From Legionellaceae bacterium (lineage in GTDB: Bacteria > Pseudomonadota > Gammaproteobacteria > Legionellales > Legionellaceae), in NCBI GenBank assembly GCA_023266075.1, contig JAHFRX010000097.1, positions 1 to 6,056 of the forward strand: a stretch of DNA of 6,056 bases. The letters are read 5' to 3'. The position numbers were made by a program, and so were the translations under genes. Below the pieces are notes generated by a model. The model did not search any database and was not told where the DNA came from. It was given only the letters and a program-made list of their open reading frames with translations. Positions 1 to 6,056 of the stretch are shown here, piece by piece (within the stretch, counting starts at the first letter, position 1; each line of letters opens with the position of its first letter).

Positions 1-708
1 CTGGACCCCATTGGTTAACTGAATTTCTCCACGATGATCCATTGCTGTTTGTTTAAGACAAGAGAAAATCGTTGGCGTAAAGACGTAACGACCAATAGCC
101 GCTAAATTTGATGGGGCTGCATGTTGCTCTGGTTTTTCAACAATATCAAGAATGGGCGAGTAGATTGCCTCTTTTTTTGCAATCTGAACAACACCATACG
201 CATGCACATCTTCCCAAGGAACAGGCTGTACGGCAATTAGAGACTCGCTTTTAGTTTCAAATAATTTAATCATGGCTGAAAGACAAGGTAGCTTTTCATC
301 ATCAATTAAATCATCCGCAAGAAGGACTGCAAATGGTTCATTGCCAATCACATGTTCTGCACATAAAATCGCATGTCCCAATCCTAATTGACGATTTTGC
401 CTCACATATGAAAAATAGATGCCCTCTGGTGCAATATTTTTCACTAATTGAAGTAATGATGCTTTGCCTTGTTGAGATAAGCGCTCCTCTAGTTCAAAAT
501 CCTCATCAAAATGATCTTCGATTGCTCGCTTACTAGCACTTGTCACAAAAATAATTTCTGTAATACCCGCTCTTACCGCTTCTTCAACACAATATTGTAT
601 TAACGGCTTATCGACGATGGGTAACATTTCTTTGGGGTTTGCTTTTGTTGCCGGTAAAAATCGTGAGCCAAAACCTGCTACAGGGAAAACCGCTTTTTTA
701 ACTTGCAT
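1..708 (-). CDS. galU: UTP--glucose-1-phosphate uridylyltransferase, 3' end cut by window
   Basis: Makes UDP-glucose and pyrophosphate from UTP and glucose-1-phosphate in the cytoplasm, supplying UDP-glucose for envelope polysaccharides and related sugar nucleotides. I translated 236 codons from ATG at 708 to the window edge with no stop. The family is usually about 280-300 residues, so roughly the last fifth is missing. The N-terminal nucleotide-binding loop GFGSRFLPATK is at residues 12-22, followed by NPKEMLPIVDKPLIQY (24-39). Further family blocks are QLGLGHA (107-113), LLADD (129-133, the acidic metal/sugar-nucleotide site; E. coli has LPD here), DIVEKPE (188-194), NLAAIGRYVF (201-210) and GEIQLTN (227-233). 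The start is fixed by a strong AAAGGAG nine bases upstream. It begins 21 bases after the pgi stop and probably shares its transcript. A glucose-1-phosphate thymidylyltransferase is the main alternative, but the block pattern fits GalU much better. Confidence 0.96.
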   Translation of the reverse strand, partial: MQVKKAVFPVAGFGSRFLPATKANPKEMLPIVDKPLIQYCVEEAVRAGITEIIFVTSASKRAIEDHFDEDFELEERLSQQGKASLLQLVKNIAPEGIYFSYVRQNRQLGLGHAILCAEHVIGNEPFAVLLADDLIDDEKLPCLSAMIKLFETKSESLIAVQPVPWEDVHAYGVVQIAKKEAIYSPILDIVEKPEQHAAPSNLAAIGRYVFTPTIFSCLKQTAMDHRGEIQLTNGVQ

Positions 709-717
709 TACAACAAA

Positions 718-724
718 CTCCTTT
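718..724 (-). promoter_or_regulatory. Shine-Dalgarno of galU
   Basis: On the minus strand this reads AAAGGAG, nine bases before the galU ATG at 708. It fills the short gap after the pgi stop (730-732). It is the best ribosome binding site in the window, which suggests galU is translated independently although probably co-transcribed with pgi. Confidence 0.85.
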
Positions 725-729
725 AATGC

Positions 730-2205
730 CTATTCATCAATATGTATCGGTGTCTTCGAAAATAAAGCACATTTTGCACGCTCAACACCAGGCTGATCAA
801 ATACATTAATATTCCAAATCGCTCCTTGAACATATATTTTATGCTCATATAAGGCAATAAGCATGCCAATGTTAAAAGGTGAACATTGTTCTAATTTAAT
901 ATGGTTCAATCGCATACCTCCGGGAATATAACCACGCCCCGCTGCGTGTACACCTTCGGATAACACTTGCATTTTGGCGTAACACACGTCATTAATCAGA
1001 TCTTGATTAAATTCACTGCTAGAAATAAAATCAGCCATCATTGGATGACTTCCCTGACAAAGTAATTGAAAATAACTATGCTGTGCTTGATTACCCAATC
1101 CACCCCAAACGATCGGCCCTGTGGCATAATTCACTGCTCGCCCTACTATATCAATTGACTTACCATTACTTTCCATATCGAGCTGTTGAAGATAAGGCAC
1201 AAATTTTTCTAGCTGCCTTGCATATACAAGCACTAACATGTTGGTAATGTGTAAAAAATTAATATTCCAAATGCCTACCAAAGCAAGCATGACCGGTATA
1301 TTTTCTTCCATAAGAGCAGATTGAAAATGATGATCTATATGATACGCACCATTGAGTATATCCATAAACTGCTCAAACCCCAGTGCAATACAACTGATTA
1401 AATTAATCGCAGAGCAAAATGAAAATCGGCCACCAACCCAATTCCATATCGGCAGCACATAATGAATGCCAAGTGATTTTGCAAGATTTACATTTACCGT
1501 AACAGCAATAAAATGCGCAGATATATCCTGACGACCAAACCAATCAATCGCTTTTCTTGCATTTAATAACGTTTCCTGTGTTGTAAAAGATTTGGAGGAT
1601 ACAATAAACAGCGTGGTTTCCTGATTTAAATGCTTAACTGTATTTCTAAACGCATTAGGATCTGCATCTGAAATAAAATGATAGCTCAAGTACTCTGCGG
1701 TATAAATATTCAATGCATCAACACAAAAGCGCGGCCCTAAATCAGAGCCACCAATACCGATATTCACAATAGCTGTAACGGGTTTTCCACTATACCCATA
1801 CCAGTTTAAAGACCGAATTTTTTCCGCAATGTCGCGCATTTTTTCACGCGTGTCGAAAACGTCTTCAACAATATTTCGCCCATTAACAAGAATCTCTCTG
1901 TCATCCATCACCCGAAGCGCTGTGTGAAGTGCAGGCTGCTCTTCACTAGTATTGACGTTACTACCACTCATTAATGAAGCAATTTTCTCTCTAATATTTT
2001 TTTCGTGCGCTAAATTAATCAGTAAATCCAGCGTATGCTCATTCATCTGTTGATAACGAAAATCGACTTGAATACCCTTTTGTTTGAGTGTGAGCGGATA
2101 TTTTGAAAAAGACGTTTTTTGTAAATCTCTCATACGGTGTGGACAAATCTTCTCAGCGTGAGATTTTAATAACTTCCAAGTCACTAAGTCTGTTAATTGC
2201 TTCAT
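730..2205 (-). CDS. pgi: Glucose-6-phosphate isomerase (short form)
   Basis: Interconverts glucose-6-phosphate and fructose-6-phosphate in cytoplasmic glycolysis/gluconeogenesis. The 491 residues are shorter than the 549 of E. coli Pgi; most of the difference is the absent C-terminal tail, since the protein ends 13 residues after the terminal signature. Visible motifs: GIGGSDLGP (150-158), phosphate-binding SSKSFTTQET (203-212), the first family signature NWVGGRFSFCSAIN (255-268, Arg260), QLDMESNGKS (341-350), and the second signature from Gly461 to Lys478 including FDQPGVE (469-475). Lys478 corresponds to the active-site lysine. Oddly, the block WGGLGNQAQH (367-376) has Gly369 where rabbit and E. 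coli enzymes have the catalytic Glu, and the following HH motif is replaced by about Asn400-Gln401. The start has only a weak AAAGAA three bases upstream, but the N-terminus fits the family. It has its own promoter in the 2206-2293 gap and is followed by galU. Family assignment is firm; full activity is inferred. Confidence 0.96.
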   Translation of the reverse strand: MKQLTDLVTWKLLKSHAEKICPHRMRDLQKTSFSKYPLTLKQKGIQVDFRYQQMNEHTLDLLINLAHEKNIREKIASLMSGSNVNTSEEQPALHTALRVMDDREILVNGRNIVEDVFDTREKMRDIAEKIRSLNWYGYSGKPVTAIVNIGIGGSDLGPRFCVDALNIYTAEYLSYHFISDADPNAFRNTVKHLNQETTLFIVSSKSFTTQETLLNARKAIDWFGRQDISAHFIAVTVNVNLAKSLGIHYVLPIWNWVGGRFSFCSAINLISCIALGFEQFMDILNGAYHIDHHFQSALMEENIPVMLALVGIWNINFLHITNMLVLVYARQLEKFVPYLQQLDMESNGKSIDIVGRAVNYATGPIVWGGLGNQAQHSYFQLLCQGSHPMMADFISSSEFNQDLINDVCYAKMQVLSEGVHAAGRGYIPGGMRLNHIKLEQCSPFNIGMLIALYEHKIYVQGAIWNINVFDQPGVERAKCALFSKTPIHIDE

Positions 2206-2237
2206 GCGTTCTTTATTAAAATCCTTAACTGGAAGTG

Positions 2238-2265
2238 ATAATACTATAGCAAATTACCCAGTCAA
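2238..2265 (-). promoter_or_regulatory. Predicted sigma70 promoter for pgi-galU
   Basis: On the minus strand, -35 TTGACT (2265-2260) and -10 TATTAT (2243-2238) are separated by 16 bases. Each hexamer matches consensus at five of six positions. The predicted transcription start is near 2231, leaving a leader of about 25 bases before the pgi ATG. An overlapping TATAGT (2248-2243) is only 11 bases from the -35 and is unlikely to be the -10. It lies entirely within the 88-base topA-pgi gap and suggests that pgi-galU is a separate transcription unit. Predicted by eye only. Confidence 0.7.
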
Positions 2266-2293
2266 GCATACGTTTATTGCAGGTCAAAGTCGA

Positions 2294-4573
2294 CTACTCA
2301 GTCTCAGTGTGCCCGCATCCTGATTGAGGACAGAGTACTTGTTTTCCTGAACGCTTTGTTTCTTTCAACGTCAAGATAGGCCATGCACAATTAGGACATG
2401 ATCGAGCAACAGGCTCATTCCAAATGGCATAATCACAATCAGGATAACGCCCACAAGAATAGAAAATTTTTCCTCGTCGAGATTTTCGTTTCAATAATGA
2501 CCCGTTGTTACACTTTGGACACGTTACACCGGTGTCTGTCGGTTTTTCAATCGGTTCTATGAATGTACACTTTGGATATTGGCTACAACCAATAAAACGC
2601 CCATACTTGCCCGTCTTAATATGTAATGCACCTTCGCAATGAGGGCAAATACGTCCTTCTACTGTAGTAGAAGCCGGTTCTTCACCGGTTGTTGAAGAAC
2701 TTAAATCTTGTGTGTAATCACATTCAGGATAACCCGTGCATCCAATAAATCGTCCCCGCTTACCCAACCGAATTGCTAAAGGTTTAGCACACTTTGGACA
2801 CGCTTCGTCTAACGTTTCTGTGGTGACATCCGCTCGTTTAATTTGACCATCGATTGTTTCGATCTGCTGAATAAACGGCTCCCAGAACGCTTTCAAGATA
2901 GGCTTCCAGTCTTTTTCTCCGCGCGCAATATCATCTAGCGTATCTTCAAGCTGCGCTGTGAATTGATAATCCACATATTGCGTAAAATACGTCGTTAAAA
3001 AACGGCTTACAATGCGCCCCACATCCGTAGGAATAAAGCGTTTCTTTTCAGAAATAACATATTCTCGCTGTACTAACGTATGAATAATCGTTGCATACGT
3101 CGACGGGCGACCAATTTCAAATTCTTCTAATGCCTTAACCAGTGTTGCCTCAGAGTAACGCGGCAAAGGCTCCGTGAAATGTTGACTGGCAATCAGATCG
3201 TCAAGTGCCACACGTTCACCTACTGTAAACGTAGGCAACATCGTTTCTTCTTTATCATCCTCTTTTGTATCATCCCGCCCTTCTTCATACACTGACAAAA
3301 ATCCAGGAAAGATAATCGTTGAACCATTCGCTCTAAAATAATGCGTATCAATAACACTAAAATCAACAGCGACAGTATCTATCAGCGCATCTGCCATTTG
3401 AGAAGCAATCGTCCGCTTCCAAATCAACTGATACAACTTAAATTGATCAATCGTTAAGGTTTTTTGTACTTGCTCAGGCAAATGTCTTACCGACGTAGGG
3501 CGAATCGCTTCGTGTGCTTCTTGTGCATTTTTAGCTTTCGTTTTATAAACGCGCACAGCTTCAGGACAGTGTGTATTACCAAATCGCTCTTTAATAAATA
3601 ATCGAATTTCATCTGTCGCTTCTTTAGAAAGAGACACAGAGTCAGTACGCATATAACTTATCAAACCAACAATACCCGAGCCAATATCAATTCCCTCATA
3701 CAATTGTTGAGCCACCATCATGGTTTTACGTGCCGTAAATCCAAGCTTACGTGCGGCCTCTTGTTGTAGTGTTGACGTAATAAATGGCGCTGAGGGTTGT
3801 CTTTTACGTTGTTTCTTTTCAATATGACTGACAACCAAAAAACCATTAGCGTCATTTAAAACGGTGTCTCGAACTTGGTGCGCATGTCGATCATCAGTGA
3901 TAGAAAATTGCTGCAACTTTTGACGTGCAAATTGTGTGAGTCTCGCTTCAAAAGATGTTCCTTCGTGCGTACACTTTGCAGTCACTCGCCAATATTCTTG
4001 TGTAACAAAACGTTCTATTTCTTCTTCACGCTCCACAATAAGACGAAGTGCAGGGCTTTGCACGCGTCCTGCAGATAAACCTCGGCGTACTTTTTTCCAT
4101 AATAAAGGAGAAAGATTGAAACCAACTAAATAATCAAGCGCACGTCTTGCTTGTTGTGCATTGACTAAATCCATTGCAATATCGCGAGGATGCAGAATCG
4201 CATCTGTAATCGCCGACTTCGTAATTTCATTGAAAAAAATACGCTGAACAGTCTTGTCCTTAAGCAATCCACGCTCTTTCATTAACTCATAAACGTGCCA
4301 AGAAATAGCCTCACCCTCACGATCAGGATCCGTCGCGAGCAATAACGCTTCTGATTTTTTAAGGCTTTTTGCAATTGCGTCAACATGACGCGCATTACGC
4401 TCGATAGGCTGATAAGTCATAGCGAAGTCATGTGTAGGATCTACAGAGCCTTTTTTAGCCGGCAAATCCCTCACATGGCCATAAGACGCGAGAACTGCGT
4501 AGTCATTCCCTAAGTATTTTTGTATCGTTTTCGCTTTCGCAGGCGATTCAACAATCACCAAGTATTTACTCAT
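2294..4573 (-). CDS. topA: DNA topoisomerase I (type IA)
   Basis: Relaxes negative supercoils by cutting one strand through a 5'-phosphotyrosine link. The 759 residues compare with 865 in E. coli TopA. The N-terminal Toprim domain carries VIVESPAKAKTI (6-17, Glu9) and the metal-binding DPDREGE (82-88). LSAGRVQSPALRLI (166-179) follows. The catalytic tyrosine is Tyr307 in GLISYMRTDS (303-312), with Arg309. EAHEAIRPT (352-360) and IGRPSTYATII (487-497) complete the core. The C-terminus has three standard zinc ribbons with Cys pairs at 592/595+612/618, 643/646+663/669 and 685/688+707/713, plus a fourth variant C4 module at 726/729+748/753. An acidic stretch near 430-445 (EEGRDD...) is usual in the family. 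The ATG at 4573 gives the expected N-terminus but has no clear Shine-Dalgarno. It lies ten bases after the smg stop, so translation probably depends on coupling. Assignment is certain. Confidence 0.98.
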   Translation of the reverse strand: MSKYLVIVESPAKAKTIQKYLGNDYAVLASYGHVRDLPAKKGSVDPTHDFAMTYQPIERNARHVDAIAKSLKKSEALLLATDPDREGEAISWHVYELMKERGLLKDKTVQRIFFNEITKSAITDAILHPRDIAMDLVNAQQARRALDYLVGFNLSPLLWKKVRRGLSAGRVQSPALRLIVEREEEIERFVTQEYWRVTAKCTHEGTSFEARLTQFARQKLQQFSITDDRHAHQVRDTVLNDANGFLVVSHIEKKQRKRQPSAPFITSTLQQEAARKLGFTARKTMMVAQQLYEGIDIGSGIVGLISYMRTDSVSLSKEATDEIRLFIKERFGNTHCPEAVRVYKTKAKNAQEAHEAIRPTSVRHLPEQVQKTLTIDQFKLYQLIWKRTIASQMADALIDTVAVDFSVIDTHYFRANGSTIIFPGFLSVYEEGRDDTKEDDKEETMLPTFTVGERVALDDLIASQHFTEPLPRYSEATLVKALEEFEIGRPSTYATIIHTLVQREYVISEKKRFIPTDVGRIVSRFLTTYFTQYVDYQFTAQLEDTLDDIARGEKDWKPILKAFWEPFIQQIETIDGQIKRADVTTETLDEACPKCAKPLAIRLGKRGRFIGCTGYPECDYTQDLSSSTTGEEPASTTVEGRICPHCEGALHIKTGKYGRFIGCSQYPKCTFIEPIEKPTDTGVTCPKCNNGSLLKRKSRRGKIFYSCGRYPDCDYAIWNEPVARSCPNCAWPILTLKETKRSGKQVLCPQSGCGHTETE
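2656..2700. repeat. Two adjacent short inverted repeats inside topA
   Basis: Two perfect 8-base inverted repeats lie three bases apart. The first has arms CTTCTACT (2656-2663) and AGTAGAAG (2666-2673), with a two-base centre. The second has arms GTTCTTCA (2677-2684) and TGAAGAAC (2693-2700), with an eight-base loop. The second also contains CCGGTT, which recurs from 2674 to 2690. They encode the Ser/Thr/Glu-rich linker between the first and second TopA zinc ribbons (about residues 625-640). The reading frame is kept. They could form mRNA hairpins or small cruciforms, or be a chance effect of low-complexity coding. Confidence 0.6.
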
Positions 4574-4588
4574 GCAAATGGCATCAAT
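4574..4588 (-). other. smg-topA junction: four-codon bridging frame
   Basis: On the minus strand the smg stop overlaps an ATG as TGATG. That ATG opens the frame ATG-CCA-TTT-GCA-TGA, whose TGA overlaps the topA ATG as ATGA. The frame runs from 4585 to 4571, spanning the whole ten-base gap. No Shine-Dalgarno of useful strength precedes the topA ATG. A ribosome finishing smg could thus restart and stop again exactly at the topA start. The layout is seen directly; a role in coupling is inference. Confidence 0.45.
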
Positions 4589-5060
4589 TCAAAGTAACCC
4601 CATGCTCTTTATCATAGAGCACAAGATCAAGAAATGCCAACTGTTCGTCATCCAATGTTCCAGCCAAAGTATTGCGTACAGTCCATTTGACTTCACTTAA
4701 AGCAATTAAATGCGAATCTGAAAACATCAAACGATTCAAAATAAGCTCCATCATATCAGGCGACACAACACCCCAACTCACTAACCGATGAAGGAATTGA
4801 TGACTCACTTTAGTCAATCTAACACGCTCATCCGTCGTAAAAACTCTAAAGCTTTTGTCACTTGCAGATTGCACAAGCGCCATATGAATAGCGGATTTTT
4901 TACTTGGAATCACAAAAAGCCCAGTGTCTTTCAAGATGCTCTCTGACGATGTCTCGGCCTGAGACGACTCCGCGATTTGCGGATAACGTTCTTTCAACTG
5001 AGCTATCGTTCTTTCAAACAAATCCAACAATAAATCAAACAAGCTGCTATCTTTCATCAT
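4584..5060 (-). CDS. smg: Smg / DUF494 family protein
   Basis: A conserved small proteobacterial protein of no firmly established biochemical role, found beside dprA in E. coli and many relatives. The 158 residues (from 5060) match the family length (157 in E. coli). The C-terminal half resembles E. coli Smg: FRVFTTDERVRL corresponds to MRIYTPEECERL, and SEVKWTVRNTLAG with the LDLVLYDKEHG tail to DLKWVILMVLFNIP and the closing segment. The N-terminus SLFDLLLDLFE resembles MFDVLMYLFE. The middle (about residues 30-60) is more divergent and Ser/Glu-rich. Start choice: ATG at 5060 overlaps the dprA stop as ATGA, and GAGG (5069-5066) lies five bases upstream. ATG at 5057 is also possible with eight-base spacing. 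A GTG at 5066 would give 160 residues but overlaps the GAGG, so I reject it. No signal peptide or membrane segment is seen. Family is clear; function is not. Confidence 0.9.
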   Translation of the reverse strand: MMKDSSLFDLLLDLFERTIAQLKERYPQIAESSQAETSSESILKDTGLFVIPSKKSAIHMALVQSASDKSFRVFTTDERVRLTKVSHQFLHRLVSWGVVSPDMMELILNRLMFSDSHLIALSEVKWTVRNTLAGTLDDEQLAFLDLVLYDKEHGVTLN

Positions 5061-6056
5061 GCGCACCTCACATAGCCACTAGGTAGAGATTGAATCACAC
5101 CCTCTATTTCTAATTCCATCAAATCACAAATGATGTCTTCCATTGACCGCCCACTGCGAATCACCAATTGATCAACAGTAGCTATCCCATCTCCCATACA
5201 ATGAAGTAAATGCTGCAACGCACTCTCCATTGAGCTTGCTTTTTTTACGAATTGTTTTTTAGTTTCTTCTAACGAAAAAACATCTAAAACATCTTGTAGC
5301 CTCGTCACTACTTTCGCTCCTTGCTGGAGTAGGTAATGACAACCGGCCGCTTTAGGGTTCCTGATAGAACCAGGTACCGCCATCACTTCACGATTTTGCT
5401 CTAAGGCCAATCGTGCTGTCAGAAGAGAACCGCTCGGTATTGCAGATTCCACAACCAATACAGCTAATGATATACCACTTATTATACGATTTCTACGGGG
5501 GAAATGTCCAGCAATCGGAGGAGAAGTTAGTGGAAATTCACTTAAAATCAGCCCAGATGTTTTAATTCGTTCACAAAGAACATCATGCTGCTTGGGATAA
5601 ATACAATCAATCCCTGTGCCTAAAACTGCAATTGTTTTCCCGGTGCTCCTTAAACTACCTTCATGTACTGCTGCATCGATGCCTTTCGCAAGGCCACTGA
5701 CAATTGTCAAACCATATTGAGACAAATCCTCTGAAAATTGCTTCGCGACCTCAATACCGGTCACGGTTGGATGGCGTGTTCCTACAATAGCAAGGCTCGG
5801 CAAAGCTAAACAAGCCAATTGCCCTTCTGCATACAAAATAGGCGGTGGATCAAAGATTTCTTTTAAACAGGCAGGATAATGCTTATCTTCAAATGTTAAA
5901 ATAAAACGATTTTCTTGCTTGCTTAACCAAGCATAATCAGATGCAATCCCTTTCTCATCAATATTTTTCAAAGCAAATACAAGCCTCTCAGGCAAGCCAC
6001 GCGCGCGCAATTCAGATGAAGGCAATGTAAAAAGTTCCTCAAGCGTTGGCCAGCGC
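5057..6056 (-). CDS. dprA: DNA-processing protein DprA, 5' end cut by window
   Basis: Binds incoming single-stranded DNA and loads RecA during natural transformation; it is also present in species not known to be competent. The frame is open from the window edge: ten codons (RWPTLEELFT) precede a TTG at 6025 that could be mistaken for a start, and they match the family's N-terminal helical region. About 333 residues are visible; usual length is roughly 360-380. Counting from that TTG, the Rossmann-fold core shows AIVGTRHPTVTG (79-90), TIVSGLAKGIDAAVHEG (107-123), AVLGTGIDCIYP (133-144), LILSEFPL (159-166), HFPRRNRIISGIS (174-186), VVESAIPSGSLLTARLA (191-207) and AVPGS...GCHYLLQQGA (216-237). 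A C-terminal winged-helix-like domain follows (about 265-322). The TGA at 5057-5059 overlaps the smg ATG. Its promoter is outside the window. Assignment is firm. Confidence 0.97.
   Translation of the reverse strand, partial: RWPTLEELFTLPSSELRARGLPERLVFALKNIDEKGIASDYAWLSKQENRFILTFEDKHYPACLKEIFDPPPILYAEGQLACLALPSLAIVGTRHPTVTGIEVAKQFSEDLSQYGLTIVSGLAKGIDAAVHEGSLRSTGKTIAVLGTGIDCIYPKQHDVLCERIKTSGLILSEFPLTSPPIAGHFPRRNRIISGISLAVLVVESAIPSGSLLTARLALEQNREVMAVPGSIRNPKAAGCHYLLQQGAKVVTRLQDVLDVFSLEETKKQFVKKASSMESALQHLLHCMGDGIATVDQLVIRSGRSMEDIICDLMELEIEGVIQSLPSGYVRCA
5066..5069 (-). promoter_or_regulatory. Ribosome binding site deciding the smg start
   Basis: GAGG on the minus strand, inside the last codons of dprA, lies five bases from the ATG at 5060 and eight from the ATG at 5057. 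It supports starting smg at one of these rather than at the GTG at 5066, whose first base is the last G of this motif. Confidence 0.55.

Noticed and set aside
333..536. Short plus-strand reading frame of 67 codons
   Set aside because: It lies antisense within galU, whose conserved blocks cover the same bases. No ribosome site or family resemblance was seen.
1041..1247. Short plus-strand reading frame of 68 codons
   Set aside because: It is antisense to a highly conserved part of pgi, so it is a shadow frame.
2288..2295. AGTCGACT palindrome at the topA stop as a terminator
   Set aside because: The 8-base self-complementary sequence has no loop and no following T run, so it cannot act as a rho-independent terminator.
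3875..4133. Two overlapping plus-strand reading frames
   Set aside because: Both are antisense to the topA core and overlap each other in different frames, with no recognisable protein features.
4904..5086. Plus-strand reading frame of 60 codons
   Set aside because: It is antisense to smg and the end of dprA and has no supporting signal.
6023..6025. TTG as the dprA start codon
   Set aside because: The frame stays open upstream to the window edge and the upstream codons look like DprA N-terminal sequence, so the true start is outside the window.
1..6056. Mobile element, CRISPR array, tRNA/rRNA or defence system
   Set aside because: No transposase, regularly spaced repeats, tRNA-like folding or defence-type proteins were found. 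The space is filled by five conserved housekeeping genes.

Overview
The window is a compact block of bacterial housekeeping genes. All five genes lie on the minus strand, so transcription runs from high to low coordinates. Both end genes are cut by the window edges. Base composition is moderately AT-rich. The dprA-smg-topA order and the protein sequences point to a gammaproteobacterium. An AT-rich Legionellales/Coxiellaceae-type organism is my best guess, but that is inference from general similarity, not a search.

Layout in transcription order: (1) dprA (6056 to 5057, 5' end outside the window), DNA-processing protein A. (2) smg (5060 to 4584), a DUF494 protein whose start overlaps the dprA stop. 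(3) topA (4573 to 2294), DNA topoisomerase I, ten bases after the smg stop. (4) An 88-base gap (2206-2293) with a good sigma70-type promoter. (5) pgi (2205 to 730), glucose-6-phosphate isomerase of the short bacterial type. (6) galU (708 to 1, 3' end outside the window), UTP-glucose-1-phosphate uridylyltransferase, 21 bases after the pgi stop and with its own strong Shine-Dalgarno.

There appear to be two transcription units. dprA-smg-topA is tightly coupled and concerns DNA uptake/processing and supercoiling. In E. coli, dprA and smg sit next to yrdD, a small protein related to the TopA zinc ribbons, so full-length topA in this place fits the known neighbourhood. pgi-galU links fructose-6-phosphate to glucose-6-phosphate and glucose-1-phosphate to UDP-glucose. 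The phosphoglucomutase step between them is not in the window.

No RNA gene, mobile element, CRISPR array or gene-free stretch over 100 bases was seen. I do not see an undescribed system. The points worth a second look are Pgi positions where the textbook catalytic Glu and His are absent, a four-codon bridging reading frame between smg and topA, and two back-to-back 8-base inverted repeats in the topA zinc-ribbon linker.
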